DNA of 64,000 nucleotides from Pseudoflavitalea sp. G-6-1-2 (GTDB lineage Bacteria; Bacteroidota; Bacteroidia; Chitinophagales; Chitinophagaceae): assembly GCF_012927185.1 (NCBI RefSeq), contig NZ_JABBGB010000001.1:1178001-1242000 (forward strand). Reading direction: 5' to 3'. Positions 8,123 to 16,404 of this stretch are shown in pieces; position 1 is the first letter of the stretch; the number at the start of each line of letters is the position of its first letter. The position numbers and the translations under genes are program-made. Under the pieces are notes generated by a model that searched no databases, was not told the origin of the DNA, and worked only from the letters and a program-made list of their open reading frames with translations.

Positions 8123-8428
8123 TCAGTTCACAATCTGCATTACGCTTCGAAATGCAATGAAATTATTGCCCCATCTGCTGAATCCATCATCCCGCAACGG
8201 TTGCGAAAACTGCTCGATATATCGCTCGTAGTCTGCATAACTGCTGGCATAATATTGTGCCGCATATGTTGGCCCTTCTTCCTCTTCGGTATCCAGCAAC
8301 TTTACCAGTTGTTTGCCGGTAAAACATCCGGTTGCCATTACTTCGGGCATATGTATTTCTTTCATCCACTTCACCCACTCGTCGTGAATAGCCCAGCTAA
8401 CCTTGAGTGTTACATTATATATGATCAT
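8123..8428 (-). CDS. DUF4286 family protein
   Basis: 101 residues, starting MIIYNVTLKVSWAIHDEWVKWM, with VMATGCFTGKQLVKLLDTEEEEG and a tail ending RWGNNFIAFRSVMQIV. This matches my recollection of DUF4286, a short Bacteroidota-restricted family with a ferredoxin-like layout and no known function. It follows the exodeoxyribonuclease gene by 10 bases on the same strand, so the two are probably co-transcribed. Confidence 0.8.
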   Translation of the reverse strand: MIIYNVTLKVSWAIHDEWVKWMKEIHMPEVMATGCFTGKQLVKLLDTEEEEGPTYAAQYYASSYADYERYIEQFSQPLRDDGFSRWGNNFIAFRSVMQIVN

Positions 8429-8438
8429 ACCAGTTGAT

Positions 8439-9203
8439 TTATGCCAGTTCGAGATAAATAGGGCAATGGTCGCTTTGTTTTACATCAGGATAAATAGCCG
8501 CCGATTTCACTCTCGGCGCCAGCGGTTCTGTTACACTGATATAATCGATGCGCCATCCTTTGTTTTGCAGCCTTACACTGGGGAAACGCTGGCTCCACCA
8601 GGTATACATATGCGGATCGGGATTGAGTGAACGGAAAGTATCCACCCAGCCGGAGGCGAGGAATTTAGTCATCCATTCGCGTTCTTCGGGCAGAAATCCG
8701 GACGATTTCTTATTGCCTTTCGGATCGTGAATATCGATTTCGGTATGTGCAATATTGTAGTCGCCGCACAGTACCAGATTGGGTTTGCTGTTGCGGAGCT
8801 CTGCTACATAATCGTACATCTCATCGAGCCAGGTGTATTTGTAGGTCTGCCTTTCATCGCCTGAAGTGCCGGAAGGAAAGTAGGCATTGATGATGCGGAT
8901 ATCGCCGATATCCATCTGCAGCACACGGCCTTCATCGTCACTTACCTGATGGCCGGTTCCGTAAACGATATTGTCTGCTTTCTGTTTGGAGAAGATTGCT
9001 ACACCACTGTATCCTTTTTTCTGAGCGCTGAACCAGTAATCGTGAAACCCCAGATCATTGAACTGTTTGTAGTCTACATTATCGCGGTGGGCCTTGGTTT
9101 CCTGCAGGCAGATCACATCGGCCGGATCGGTTTTCAACCAATCCATCAGGCCCTTATTCATGGCGGCCCTGAGGCCGTTCACATTATAGCTGACGATGCG
9201 CAT
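8439..9203 (-). CDS. xth: Exodeoxyribonuclease III / AP endonuclease
   Basis: 254 residues from the ATG at 9203 (MRIVSYNVNGLRAAMNKGLM); the longer frame adds unrelated residues. Catalytic motifs of the ExoIII/APE1 family are present: VICLQETKAH (metal-binding Glu), NAYFPSG, CGDYNIAHTEIDIHDP, RIDYISV and KQSDHCPIYLEL (catalytic Asp-His). It cleaves DNA at abasic sites and removes 3' blocks in base-excision repair. It is divergent from the LOG-family gene with only 41 bases between starts. Confidence 0.95.
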   Translation of the reverse strand: MRIVSYNVNGLRAAMNKGLMDWLKTDPADVICLQETKAHRDNVDYKQFNDLGFHDYWFSAQKKGYSGVAIFSKQKADNIVYGTGHQVSDDEGRVLQMDIGDIRIINAYFPSGTSGDERQTYKYTWLDEMYDYVAELRNSKPNLVLCGDYNIAHTEIDIHDPKGNKKSSGFLPEEREWMTKFLASGWVDTFRSLNPDPHMYTWWSQRFPSVRLQNKGWRIDYISVTEPLAPRVKSAAIYPDVKQSDHCPIYLELA

Positions 9204-9244
9204 GAGAATATTCTTTAATTTGGCAGGCAATTTACACCTTTGGT

Positions 9245-9997
9245 ATGGAAGCAGCATCAGTAAAAAAGCGACGCACAGATCCGATTATCCCGCCGAAACA
9301 ACACGTTTATCTCGATGGCCCCAAGAGCCGCGGCTCAGAGCTGGCCTTCATCTGGCGTGTGGCAAAACAGTTTTTGTCGTCGTTCCGTACACTCCACTTT
9401 GTTGGACCATGCATTACTGTTTTCGGATCTGCAAGGTTTAAAGAAGATCATAAATATTACAATGCCGCCCGCGAATTCGGTCAGCGTATCGGAGAACTTG
9501 GTTTCACTACCATGACGGGCGGTGGGCCCGGCATCATGGAAGCCGCTAACCGCGGGGCTTTCGAGCATGGATACGAATCTGTAGGATGCAATATTCAGCT
9601 GCCATTTGAACAGCATGCCAATCCATACCTCGATAAATCGCTCATGTTCGAGCATTTCTTTGTTCGTAAAGTAGCGATGGTGAAATACTCTTATGCATTC
9701 ATCATCATGCCCGGCGGATTTGGTACCATGGATGAATTCTTTGAAACACTGACACTGGTGCAGACAAAGACCATCACCCAATTTCCGATAGTGCTCTACG
9801 GAAAAGCCTATCACCAGGAACTCTGGGAGTATCTTGAGTTCATGGCCGATCAGGGAACTATCGCCAAAGAAGACCTTAACCTTGTACTGATGACCGACGA
9901 TATGGACGAAGCCATGCATCACATCAGCACCTATATCCAAACTAACTTTCAGGTAAAGCCGAGAAAACGCAAGTGGTGGTTGTTTGAAAGCGCATAA
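9245..9997 (+). CDS. LOG-family protein (TIGR00730-like nucleotide hydrolase)
   Basis: 250 residues. It has the Rossmann-like TVFGSARF start at about residue 55, then GGGPGIMEAANRGA and PGGFGTMDEFFE, the two defining LOG motifs (GGGxGxM and PGGxGTxxE). LOG proteins cleave cytokinin riboside monophosphates or related nucleoside monophosphates to base and ribose phosphate. The roughly 50-residue N-terminal extension is typical of the longer bacterial subgroup. The bacterial physiological substrate is uncertain. Confidence 0.9.
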   Translation: MEAASVKKRRTDPIIPPKQHVYLDGPKSRGSELAFIWRVAKQFLSSFRTLHFVGPCITVFGSARFKEDHKYYNAAREFGQRIGELGFTTMTGGGPGIMEAANRGAFEHGYESVGCNIQLPFEQHANPYLDKSLMFEHFFVRKVAMVKYSYAFIIMPGGFGTMDEFFETLTLVQTKTITQFPIVLYGKAYHQELWEYLEFMADQGTIAKEDLNLVLMTDDMDEAMHHISTYIQTNFQVKPRKRKWWLFESA

Positions 9998-10149
9998 TAA
10001 GTTTTCACCATCCGCAACGTTCGGGCACTTAATGTGATCATCTGCGAAAGACTGCAACTGCCGTTATTTTCCTACATCCTTGTTAAATCAATTGATGCAA
10101 TTTTGTGTTAACTTCGGTACGACCTTCGCACGTACCCGCAAGTTTCACC

Positions 10150-10157
10150 TACTTTTG
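10150..10157 (+). promoter_or_regulatory. -7 element upstream of the AsmA-like gene
   Basis: TACTTTTG matches TAnnTTTG, 39 bases before the start codon. No clear -33 TTTG is seen at the right distance. Confidence 0.5.
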
Positions 10158-10195
10158 CTGCCTTTTTACTAAAATTTTAACCCTAACTCACCATT

Positions 10196-13100
10196 ATGCG
10201 TAAGTGGTTGATGAAGCGTTTGATGATTGCAGGATGTACGTTGCTGGGCCTCTTGCTGATCACTTTCCTGTTGCCTTATTTTTTTCCGGAGTTCGTTGCC
10301 AAAAAGATCAAAACCTGGTCTAATCAGGCATTGGCCACTGAAGTGAATTTCAGCAAAGCGAGATTGAGTTTTTTCAATCACTTCCCTTCGCTCACGCTTA
10401 CGTTGCACGATTTTACCCTCAAAGGATCTGCTCCATTCAATAATGCCAATCTGGTTGCTGCCAATGAAGTGGCACTCGGTATAGACCTCCGCTCGGTATT
10501 TGCCAGCAAGATCAATATCAATCAGATCTTCCTCGATAAAGGAAAGATAGATATTCAGGTTTCTGAAAAAGGAGAAGCCAATTACAATGTATACAAGGCA
10601 GACACCACGCAGAAAGCCGCACCCGATGCGGATTCCACAGGCGCCAATCTGAAACTGGAAAACATCCATCTCGACGAAACGGAGCTCACCTACAACGATC
10701 GCTCCCTGCCCATGACCATCAACGCCAAAGGCCTTCATTACACCGGCTCCGGCGATCTTAGCAAAGCGATCTTCGATCTCCACTCTGAACTGCAGGCCAA
10801 CAGCTTCCAGTTCGTCTACGACGGAGAAACCTATATCACCGACAAACAGCTGAAAGCAAACCTCATTACCAAGATCAATACCAATTCGCTCGCACTCATA
10901 TTTGAGAAGAACGAACTCATGATCAATCGCCTCCCTGTTCAGTTGCAGGGCCTCTTCGAGATCATGAAAGACGGCTACAATATGGATTTCAAACTGAAAG
11001 CCACTGAAACCGATCTGCATGATGTGATCACTGCACTTCCCGCAAACCTGCTCAAATACTTCGATAAAACCGACATAAAAGGATACACGGAAATCGATGC
11101 CGCACTCAAAGGCCAGTACAACGCTGCCACCAACACCATGCCCAGCATGAGTTTCAACATGAAGGTGCGCGATGGTTATGTAGCGCACGACAAAGCGGCG
11201 CTGCCTGCAACAAACCTCCGTCTCAATCTCGATGCAAAGCTGCCCGGCCTCAATACAGATAGCCTTAGCCTTAGCATCGACTCTTTCTTTTTCAATATCG
11301 ACAAAGACTATTTCAACTCCATTGTGTTGTTGAAAGGACTGAATGTTCCTTACATCAAAAGCAAGCTCGAAGCCAATATCGATCTCGCCAATCTCGCAGC
11401 AGCATTCGGTTTGAAAGGAATGGAATTCAAAGGCCGATATACGCTCAATTTCACGGCAGACGGCAAATACACAAAAGGACAAAGACCAGGCAGCCTTCGC
11501 AAAGACACGGTGATCACCAGCATTCCGGTCTTCAATCTCGAATCGTCGCTAACCGGAGGCTTTATCAAATTCGCATCACTGCCGCAGGGTGTTGATCAGA
11601 TCAGTTTCAAACTCAACGCAAACTGTAAAGACGGCGTGTATGAACACACGCAACTGAATGTGCAGGATATCAGCGCGAAAGTGTTATCCAACTTCATCAC
11701 CGGACATTTCAATGTAACCAACGCACCGGATTTTCCATTGGAAGGACAGCTGAAGACCGTCTTCCATCTCTCCGACATCAAACAATTCTATCCGCTCGAC
11801 AGCATGGATCTCGCGGGTGATCTCGATATCGACATCAACACCAAAGGAAAGTACAACGCAGCAAAAAGATTATTCCCTGTAACCACTGCATTGTTCAAAC
11901 TCAGCAACGGATCGGTACAGACAAAATATTATGCTTCGCCACTGCAAAAGATCAATATCGATGCAGTAGTTACCAATACCACCGGAAAAATGAACGATCT
12001 GAAAGTGGATCTGAAACCGGTTTCATTCGAACTCGACAATCAGGGATTCACCATGCAGGCTTCGCTGCAACAGTTCAATGATCTCCGGTACAATATCGTA
12101 TCGAAGGGTACGCTCGATATCGGAAAGCTCTATCGCGTATTCGCTATCAAGGGATACAATGTAAATGGTTTCATTCAAACCGATCTCTCCCTCCGCGGCC
12201 GTCAAAGCGACGCTACTGCCGGCCGATACGAGAAGCTTTTCAACAAAGGCACTATGAAAGTGCGCGACATTGCGCTCACCAGCGAAATGTTGCCGAAGCC
12301 ATTCTTCATCAATAATGGTCTCTTCCGTTTTGATCAGGATAAAATGTGGTTCGATACTTTCAAAGCGAAATACGGAAGCAATAATCTTACACTGAACGGC
12401 TACCTCTTCAACGTTTTCAACTACGCGTTCAAACCGAAAGAAGCGTTGAAAGGAAAGTTCGAACTCAGCACACCGAAATTTATGGTGGATGAATGGATGG
12501 TTTTCAATGGCCAGCCCGATGCTACTGCAGCAGCAGGCAAATCATCTGGTGTGGTAGTGATTCCTGATAACCTCGATCTCAACTTTACTGCCAATGCCGG
12601 GAAAGTAGTGTACCAGGGCATAGAACTCTACGACTTCAAAGGTGGGCTCACCATCGCAAACGGAGCGCTCTCTTTGCAGGAGACAGGCTTCACGCTGGTT
12701 GATGCGCCCATCACTATGGAAGCAAGCTACAAGAGCACATCGCCTTACAAAGCAGCATTCGAATATCATATCAAAGCAGATACGCTCGATGTGAAGAAAG
12801 CGTATAAGCGCATCGACTTCTTCCGTCAGATGGCGCCGGCAGCTGCAAAAGCAGAAGGGCTTATCTCTCTCGATTATGCAATCAGCGGAAGACTCAACAG
12901 CGATATGATGCCGGTATTGCCATCACTGAAAGGCGAAGGGGTACTGAGTGTGCAACGTGTAAAAATGCGCGGATTCAAATTGTTCAATGCTGTGAGCAAA
13001 GAGACAGGGAAAGAGAGCATGAAAGATCCGGATCTTTCCAAAGTGAATATCAAAACGAAGATCGCGAACAATATCATGACCATCGAGCGCGTGAAACTGC

Positions 13101-13390
13101 GTGTATCCGGCTTCAGGCCAAGGTTTGAAGGGCAGGTGAGTTTCGATGGAAAATATAATCTGCATGGAAGATTGGGATTGCCTCCGTTCGGCATCATCGG
13201 TATTCCGTTCACTGTTACGGGGTCGAGAGATAATCCGAGTGTAAAGCTCAGAAGGAACAGAGAAGGAGATCAGCTGGAAGAAGAGAAGGATGAAGAAGCG
13301 TTGGAAGAACAGCGCCAGGCAGAGCAGAAAGAACTGGAGAAGAAACAACAAGATTCAATAAATGCGATAAAGAAAAAGAGCGGGTCCTAG
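10196..13390 (+). CDS. AsmA-like family protein, very large
   Basis: 1064 residues. One N-terminal hydrophobic helix (about residues 10-30) precedes a long repetitive beta-rich periplasmic body, with repeated patterns such as LDLNFTANAGKVVYQGIELY. The AsmA-type C-terminal region is at about 820-1000, followed by a highly charged Glu/Lys/Gln tail. AsmA/TamB-type proteins are thought to act as bridge-like lipid-transfer proteins at the envelope. The charged tail overlaps no neighbour, and the terminator starts within the last codons. Confidence 0.85.
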   Translation: MRKWLMKRLMIAGCTLLGLLLITFLLPYFFPEFVAKKIKTWSNQALATEVNFSKARLSFFNHFPSLTLTLHDFTLKGSAPFNNANLVAANEVALGIDLRSVFASKININQIFLDKGKIDIQVSEKGEANYNVYKADTTQKAAPDADSTGANLKLENIHLDETELTYNDRSLPMTINAKGLHYTGSGDLSKAIFDLHSELQANSFQFVYDGETYITDKQLKANLITKINTNSLALIFEKNELMINRLPVQLQGLFEIMKDGYNMDFKLKATETDLHDVITALPANLLKYFDKTDIKGYTEIDAALKGQYNAATNTMPSMSFNMKVRDGYVAHDKAALPATNLRLNLDAKLPGLNTDSLSLSIDSFFFNIDKDYFNSIVLLKGLNVPYIKSKLEANIDLANLAAAFGLKGMEFKGRYTLNFTADGKYTKGQRPGSLRKDTVITSIPVFNLESSLTGGFIKFASLPQGVDQISFKLNANCKDGVYEHTQLNVQDISAKVLSNFITGHFNVTNAPDFPLEGQLKTVFHLSDIKQFYPLDSMDLAGDLDIDINTKGKYNAAKRLFPVTTALFKLSNGSVQTKYYASPLQKINIDAVVTNTTGKMNDLKVDLKPVSFELDNQGFTMQASLQQFNDLRYNIVSKGTLDIGKLYRVFAIKGYNVNGFIQTDLSLRGRQSDATAGRYEKLFNKGTMKVRDIALTSEMLPKPFFINNGLFRFDQDKMWFDTFKAKYGSNNLTLNGYLFNVFNYAFKPKEALKGKFELSTPKFMVDEWMVFNGQPDATAAAGKSSGVVVIPDNLDLNFTANAGKVVYQGIELYDFKGGLTIANGALSLQETGFTLVDAPITMEASYKSTSPYKAAFEYHIKADTLDVKKAYKRIDFFRQMAPAAAKAEGLISLDYAISGRLNSDMMPVLPSLKGEGVLSVQRVKMRGFKLFNAVSKETGKESMKDPDLSKVNIKTKIANNIMTIERVKLRVSGFRPRFEGQVSFDGKYNLHGRLGLPPFGIIGIPFTVTGSRDNPSVKLRRNREGDQLEEEKDEEALEEQRQAEQKELEKKQQDSINAIKKKSGS

Positions 13391-13406
13391 GATCCGCTCT
13401 CTTTTG
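13377..13406 (+). terminator. Terminator overlapping the end of the AsmA-like gene
   Basis: AGAGCGGGTCC (13377-13387) pairs with GGATCCGCTCT (13390-13400), followed by CTTTT. The stop codon TAG lies in the loop. Confidence 0.75.
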
Positions 13407-13418
13407 TAAACCCCTCTT

Positions 13419-13829
13419 ATGAAAAAAATCTGGAAAGCTGTTCTGGTTGGCTTTTTCGGCGAAAAAACTCCCGGTCATGTACTCGCACCTCCTATTCCAA
13501 AGAAAAAGCCTGATCAAACAGAAGTGATGGAAGGATTGGAGTCAGTGACCAGATATTTTGGTAATCAGAAAGACTCTTTGTTTGTGCCGGAATTTGTGGC
13601 TGCAACTGAGATTAATCTGGTGCTCCAACGAAATGAAATTCTTTCCAGAGCCGATGCAGAAGAAGCCCTACAGATTCTCAATAAAATGAATGATGTTGAA
13701 CATTATGATGGCTCTGGCTGGTACGATTACAAGATTCGCCTGAACTATTACATCAGAATGCATGGTTTCGAAACTGAATGGAATCATAACAACATTCTTC
13801 TTAAGGAAACAGTTTCTAAAACAGATTGA
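13419..13829 (+). CDS. Hypothetical protein
   Basis: 136 residues, no family recognised. It begins MKKIWKAVLVGFFGEKTPGH, with a Pro/Lys-rich stretch (APPIPKKKPDQTE). The rest is a mixed-charge, probably helical region containing SRADAEEALQILNKMNDVEHY. The first 15 residues are weakly hydrophobic but not a convincing signal peptide. It starts 28 bases after the AsmA-like gene and is convergent with the MocR gene, leaving 11 bases between stops. Codon use looks real. Confidence 0.65.
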   Translation: MKKIWKAVLVGFFGEKTPGHVLAPPIPKKKPDQTEVMEGLESVTRYFGNQKDSLFVPEFVAATEINLVLQRNEILSRADAEEALQILNKMNDVEHYDGSGWYDYKIRLNYYIRMHGFETEWNHNNILLKETVSKTD

Positions 13830-13840
13830 TTATTCAACGG

Positions 13841-15259
13841 CTAAGAAAGCATCTTCACGATATCTCCCAGCTGCTTCAGTTTGAATTTCAAATCATCCGA
13901 CCATTGCAGGCCAATGCATAATCTCATGCAGTTCTGAAACTGGTTCTGCAAAGTGAACATCCTTCCCGGCGCAATACAGATCTTCTTCTTCATCGCAACT
14001 TCAAACAGCTCAGTTGTGTCGATATTCCTGTTGAGTTCAACCCACAATGCAAGACCGCCCTGCGGCCTGCTGGTTTTAGTGTCTTCCGGAAAATATTCTG
14101 CGATGGCATTTACGTAGTTTACATAATTCTCCTGCAAGGTTTTTCGCAGATGGCGCAGATGGTTTTCATACCTGCCTGTCTTGAGAAAATTTCCTACTGT
14201 TTCGTGGATCACAGATGTGGAAGAGATCGAGTGAACCAGTTTGAGTTTCAGGATTTCTTCCTGATATTTTCCCGGCGCTACAAACCCCACGCGATAACCG
14301 GGCGCGAGTGTTTTGGAAACAGAGCTGCACCAAAGTACATTTCCTTCCTTGTCGAAAGATTTGCAGCAAAGCGGTCGTTTTGTACCGAAATACAGATCTC
14401 CGTATACATCATCTTCGATGATGGGAATATTGTGTTTCGCCATCAATGCTACTACTTCCTTTTTGTTTTCATCAGGCATGCAGCTGCCTAGCGGCGTATT
14501 GAAATTCGGAACCAGCAGACAGGCTTTGATCTTCGGAATTACCCGCTTCAACGCATCGAGATCGATGCCTGTTGCAGGATGCGTAGCAACTTCGATTACT
14601 TTCAAACGCATACTCACCGCGAGTTGCAGAATACCCGGATAGCAGGGACTTTCAACTGCAATGGTATCGCCCGGTTTGGTGATGGCCATCAGGCAGAAGG
14701 CCAATGCATTCATTCCTCCGCTGGTGGTGACGAGATCATCGTGTTTCAATTCCCCTCCCCATGATAATGAACGAACGGCTACCATTCGTCGTAGCTTGAG
14801 ATTTCCATGAAGCAATTCGTATTCACTTCCGCCTTCTTTCAGTTCGCGTGTTGCGAGCACAATCTCTTTTTTGAGTTTGGCGAGCGGAAGCAATCCGCCC
14901 GCAGGAACGCCAATGAAAAATGGTGTGATATCTGCACGACCCATATTCGAATACACCCTACTGATCAGTTCAGCCGGCTCTTTGTGATTGGGCACTATAG
15001 ATGGCTTGCTGGCGCCGGCCATCGGAAGCCGCAGGTAATTAGGCTGACTTACAAAATATCCTGATTGCGGTTTGGAGTAGATCAGCGACTGCGACTCCAG
15101 CTCAACGAATACCCGCTTTGCAGTGTTGATGCCAATTCCGTGCTCCTGACAAAGCATTCGAACGGAAGGAAGTCGTTCTCCGGACTTCAGTACGCCTGTT
15201 CTGATCTGCCGGGCAATCTTATCAGAAATAGTATTGTAGAGAAAATCATGTTTCACCAT
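13841..15259 (-). CDS. MocR/PdxR-type regulator: GntR wHTH fused to class I aminotransferase
   Basis: 472 residues. An N-terminal winged helix of GntR type (about 5-75: ISDKIARQIRTGVLKSGERL, PSVRML) is joined by a linker to a fold-type I aminotransferase domain (about 110-470). The PLP lysine is K316 in SSVSKTLAPGYRVG, and EDDVYGDLY (near 282) carries the PLP-ring aspartate. MocR proteins use PLP or an amino-acid adduct as effector and bind direct repeats. It is divergent from an EamA transporter, its likely target. Confidence 0.9.
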   Translation of the reverse strand: MVKHDFLYNTISDKIARQIRTGVLKSGERLPSVRMLCQEHGIGINTAKRVFVELESQSLIYSKPQSGYFVSQPNYLRLPMAGASKPSIVPNHKEPAELISRVYSNMGRADITPFFIGVPAGGLLPLAKLKKEIVLATRELKEGGSEYELLHGNLKLRRMVAVRSLSWGGELKHDDLVTTSGGMNALAFCLMAITKPGDTIAVESPCYPGILQLAVSMRLKVIEVATHPATGIDLDALKRVIPKIKACLLVPNFNTPLGSCMPDENKKEVVALMAKHNIPIIEDDVYGDLYFGTKRPLCCKSFDKEGNVLWCSSVSKTLAPGYRVGFVAPGKYQEEILKLKLVHSISSTSVIHETVGNFLKTGRYENHLRHLRKTLQENYVNYVNAIAEYFPEDTKTSRPQGGLALWVELNRNIDTTELFEVAMKKKICIAPGRMFTLQNQFQNCMRLCIGLQWSDDLKFKLKQLGDIVKMLS

Positions 15260-15260
15260 T

Positions 15261-15268
15261 CAAATATA
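15261..15268 (-). promoter_or_regulatory. -7 element reading toward the mocR gene
   Basis: On the minus strand TATATTTG. It touches the first ACTGTGTC repeat and lies almost at the start codon, so the transcript would be nearly or fully leaderless, or translation would start slightly later. Confidence 0.45.
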
Positions 15269-15306
15269 ACTGTGTCTATCGAAAAATCAAAAACTGGGAC
15301 TGTGTC
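15269..15306. promoter_or_regulatory. Pair of direct repeats between mocR and the EamA gene (likely operator)
   Basis: ACTGTGTC occurs at 15269-15276 and again at 15299-15306, 30 bases apart, close to three helical turns on the same face. The similarity continues (CTATCG / CTTCCG). MocR/PdxR regulators are known to bind spaced direct repeats. The second copy sits where the -33 region of the EamA promoter would be, and the first touches the -7 box of mocR. Confidence 0.6.
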
Positions 15307-15323
15307 CTTCCGTAGAGACTGAT

Positions 15324-15331
15324 TAAATTTG
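15324..15331 (+). promoter_or_regulatory. -7 element of the EamA transporter gene
   Basis: TAAATTTG, an exact TAnnTTTG match, 23 bases before the start codon. There is no TTTG at the -33 position, as expected for an activator-dependent promoter. A GGAG at 15343-15346 gives this gene an unusually good Shine-Dalgarno sequence for the phylum. Confidence 0.65.
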
Positions 15332-15353
15332 TTGAATAAACAGGAGTACAATC

Positions 15354-16253
15354 ATGAGTAATGCATCAGTTAGTTTGGCACCACCGGATAATTCCACCAA
15401 TGCGTGGATCAATGGCCTGCTTGGAGTAGTGATCTTCAGTGGTTCACTTCCTGCAACAAGAATTGCAGTGATGGATCTTCCCCCATTATTCGTAACGGTA
15501 TCGAGAGCGGGCATCGCAGGTCTGATGGCATTAGCAGCTTTGTTGTACTTCAAAGAAAAGCGACCCTCAAAACAACAGTTGTGGCCTTTAACAATAGTCG
15601 CTATTGGCGTAGTGGTAGGATTTCCTTTACTGAGCGCGCTTGCTTTAAAATATATCACATCAGCTCACTCGATTGTTTTTGTGGGAATGCTGCCACTGTC
15701 CACTGCGCTCTTCGGCGTTTTACGTGGCGGTGAGCGTCCACCTACCGCCTTCTGGGTGTTTGCTGTGTTGGGAAGTTTATTGGTGATAGGATTTGCTGTA
15801 GCACAGGGAATATCCGCTTCTCCCATCGGTGATATTCTGATGCTGCTGGCGGTGATCGTTTGCGGACTCGGTTATGCCGAAGGAGCTAAGCTTTCAAAAA
15901 TAATGGGAGGATGGCAGGTGATCTCGTGGGCGCTGGTATTGTCGCTGCCTGTGATGCTTCCACTTACTTTCGTTTTCCTACCGGATTCACTTTCGTCTGT
16001 TGGTGCTTCTGCTTGGGGAGCTTTGGCTTATGTTTCTGTGTTCAGCATGTTTATAGGGTTCATCTTCTGGTATCGCGGATTGGCACAGGGCGGCATTGCT
16101 TCAGTAGGACAATTGCAGTTGCTGCAACCCTTATTCGGACTGGCTTTGGCGGCAACCCTGCTGCATGAGCATGTAGGAATCGGAATGCTCGCAGTAACTA
16201 TTGGGGTAATCCTTTGTGTGTTTGGATCGAAGAAATATTCAGCCCGGAAGTAG
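15354..16253 (+). CDS. EamA/DMT-family transporter
   Basis: 299 residues with about ten hydrophobic helices in two EamA repeats (first about 15-140, second about 155-292). Family-like motifs are KYITSAHSIVFVGMLPLSTA and FWYRGLAQGGIASVGQLQLLQPLF at matching positions in the two halves. Such carriers export amino acids or other metabolites. Divergence from a MocR regulator suggests control by a PLP- or amino-acid-derived signal. The substrate is unknown. Confidence 0.9.
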   Translation: MSNASVSLAPPDNSTNAWINGLLGVVIFSGSLPATRIAVMDLPPLFVTVSRAGIAGLMALAALLYFKEKRPSKQQLWPLTIVAIGVVVGFPLLSALALKYITSAHSIVFVGMLPLSTALFGVLRGGERPPTAFWVFAVLGSLLVIGFAVAQGISASPIGDILMLLAVIVCGLGYAEGAKLSKIMGGWQVISWALVLSLPVMLPLTFVFLPDSLSSVGASAWGALAYVSVFSMFIGFIFWYRGLAQGGIASVGQLQLLQPLFGLALAATLLHEHVGIGMLAVTIGVILCVFGSKKYSARK

Positions 16254-16300
16254 AGAAAACTAAATACCTGATAATCAAATAAATATTCGAATTAAAGCGT

Positions 16301-16404
16301 TTTTTACCTTGTAAATTGTAAATCATAATTTAAAATTACAAGGATAATTGCTTATTTTTACCTTGTAAATCGTAAATCATAATTTAAAATTACAAGGATG
16401 ATTG
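16301..16404. repeat. 54-bp tandem repeat with internal palindrome before the ATPase gene
   Basis: Two copies (16301-16354 and 16355-16404) differ at only a few positions. Each contains CCTTGTAA and, 21 bases on, TTACAAGG (16307-16314 and 16336-16343 in copy 1) around a nearly pure A/T core with GTAAATCATAATTTA. The second copy runs into the ATG of the ATPase at 16398. It looks like a duplicated operator or promoter, not a terminator. Confidence 0.75.

Noticed and set aside
10169-11482. 437-codon reverse frame opposite the AsmA-like gene
   Set aside because: Shadow of the large gene; composition (Cys/Phe/Gly/Glu bias) is that of an antisense frame.
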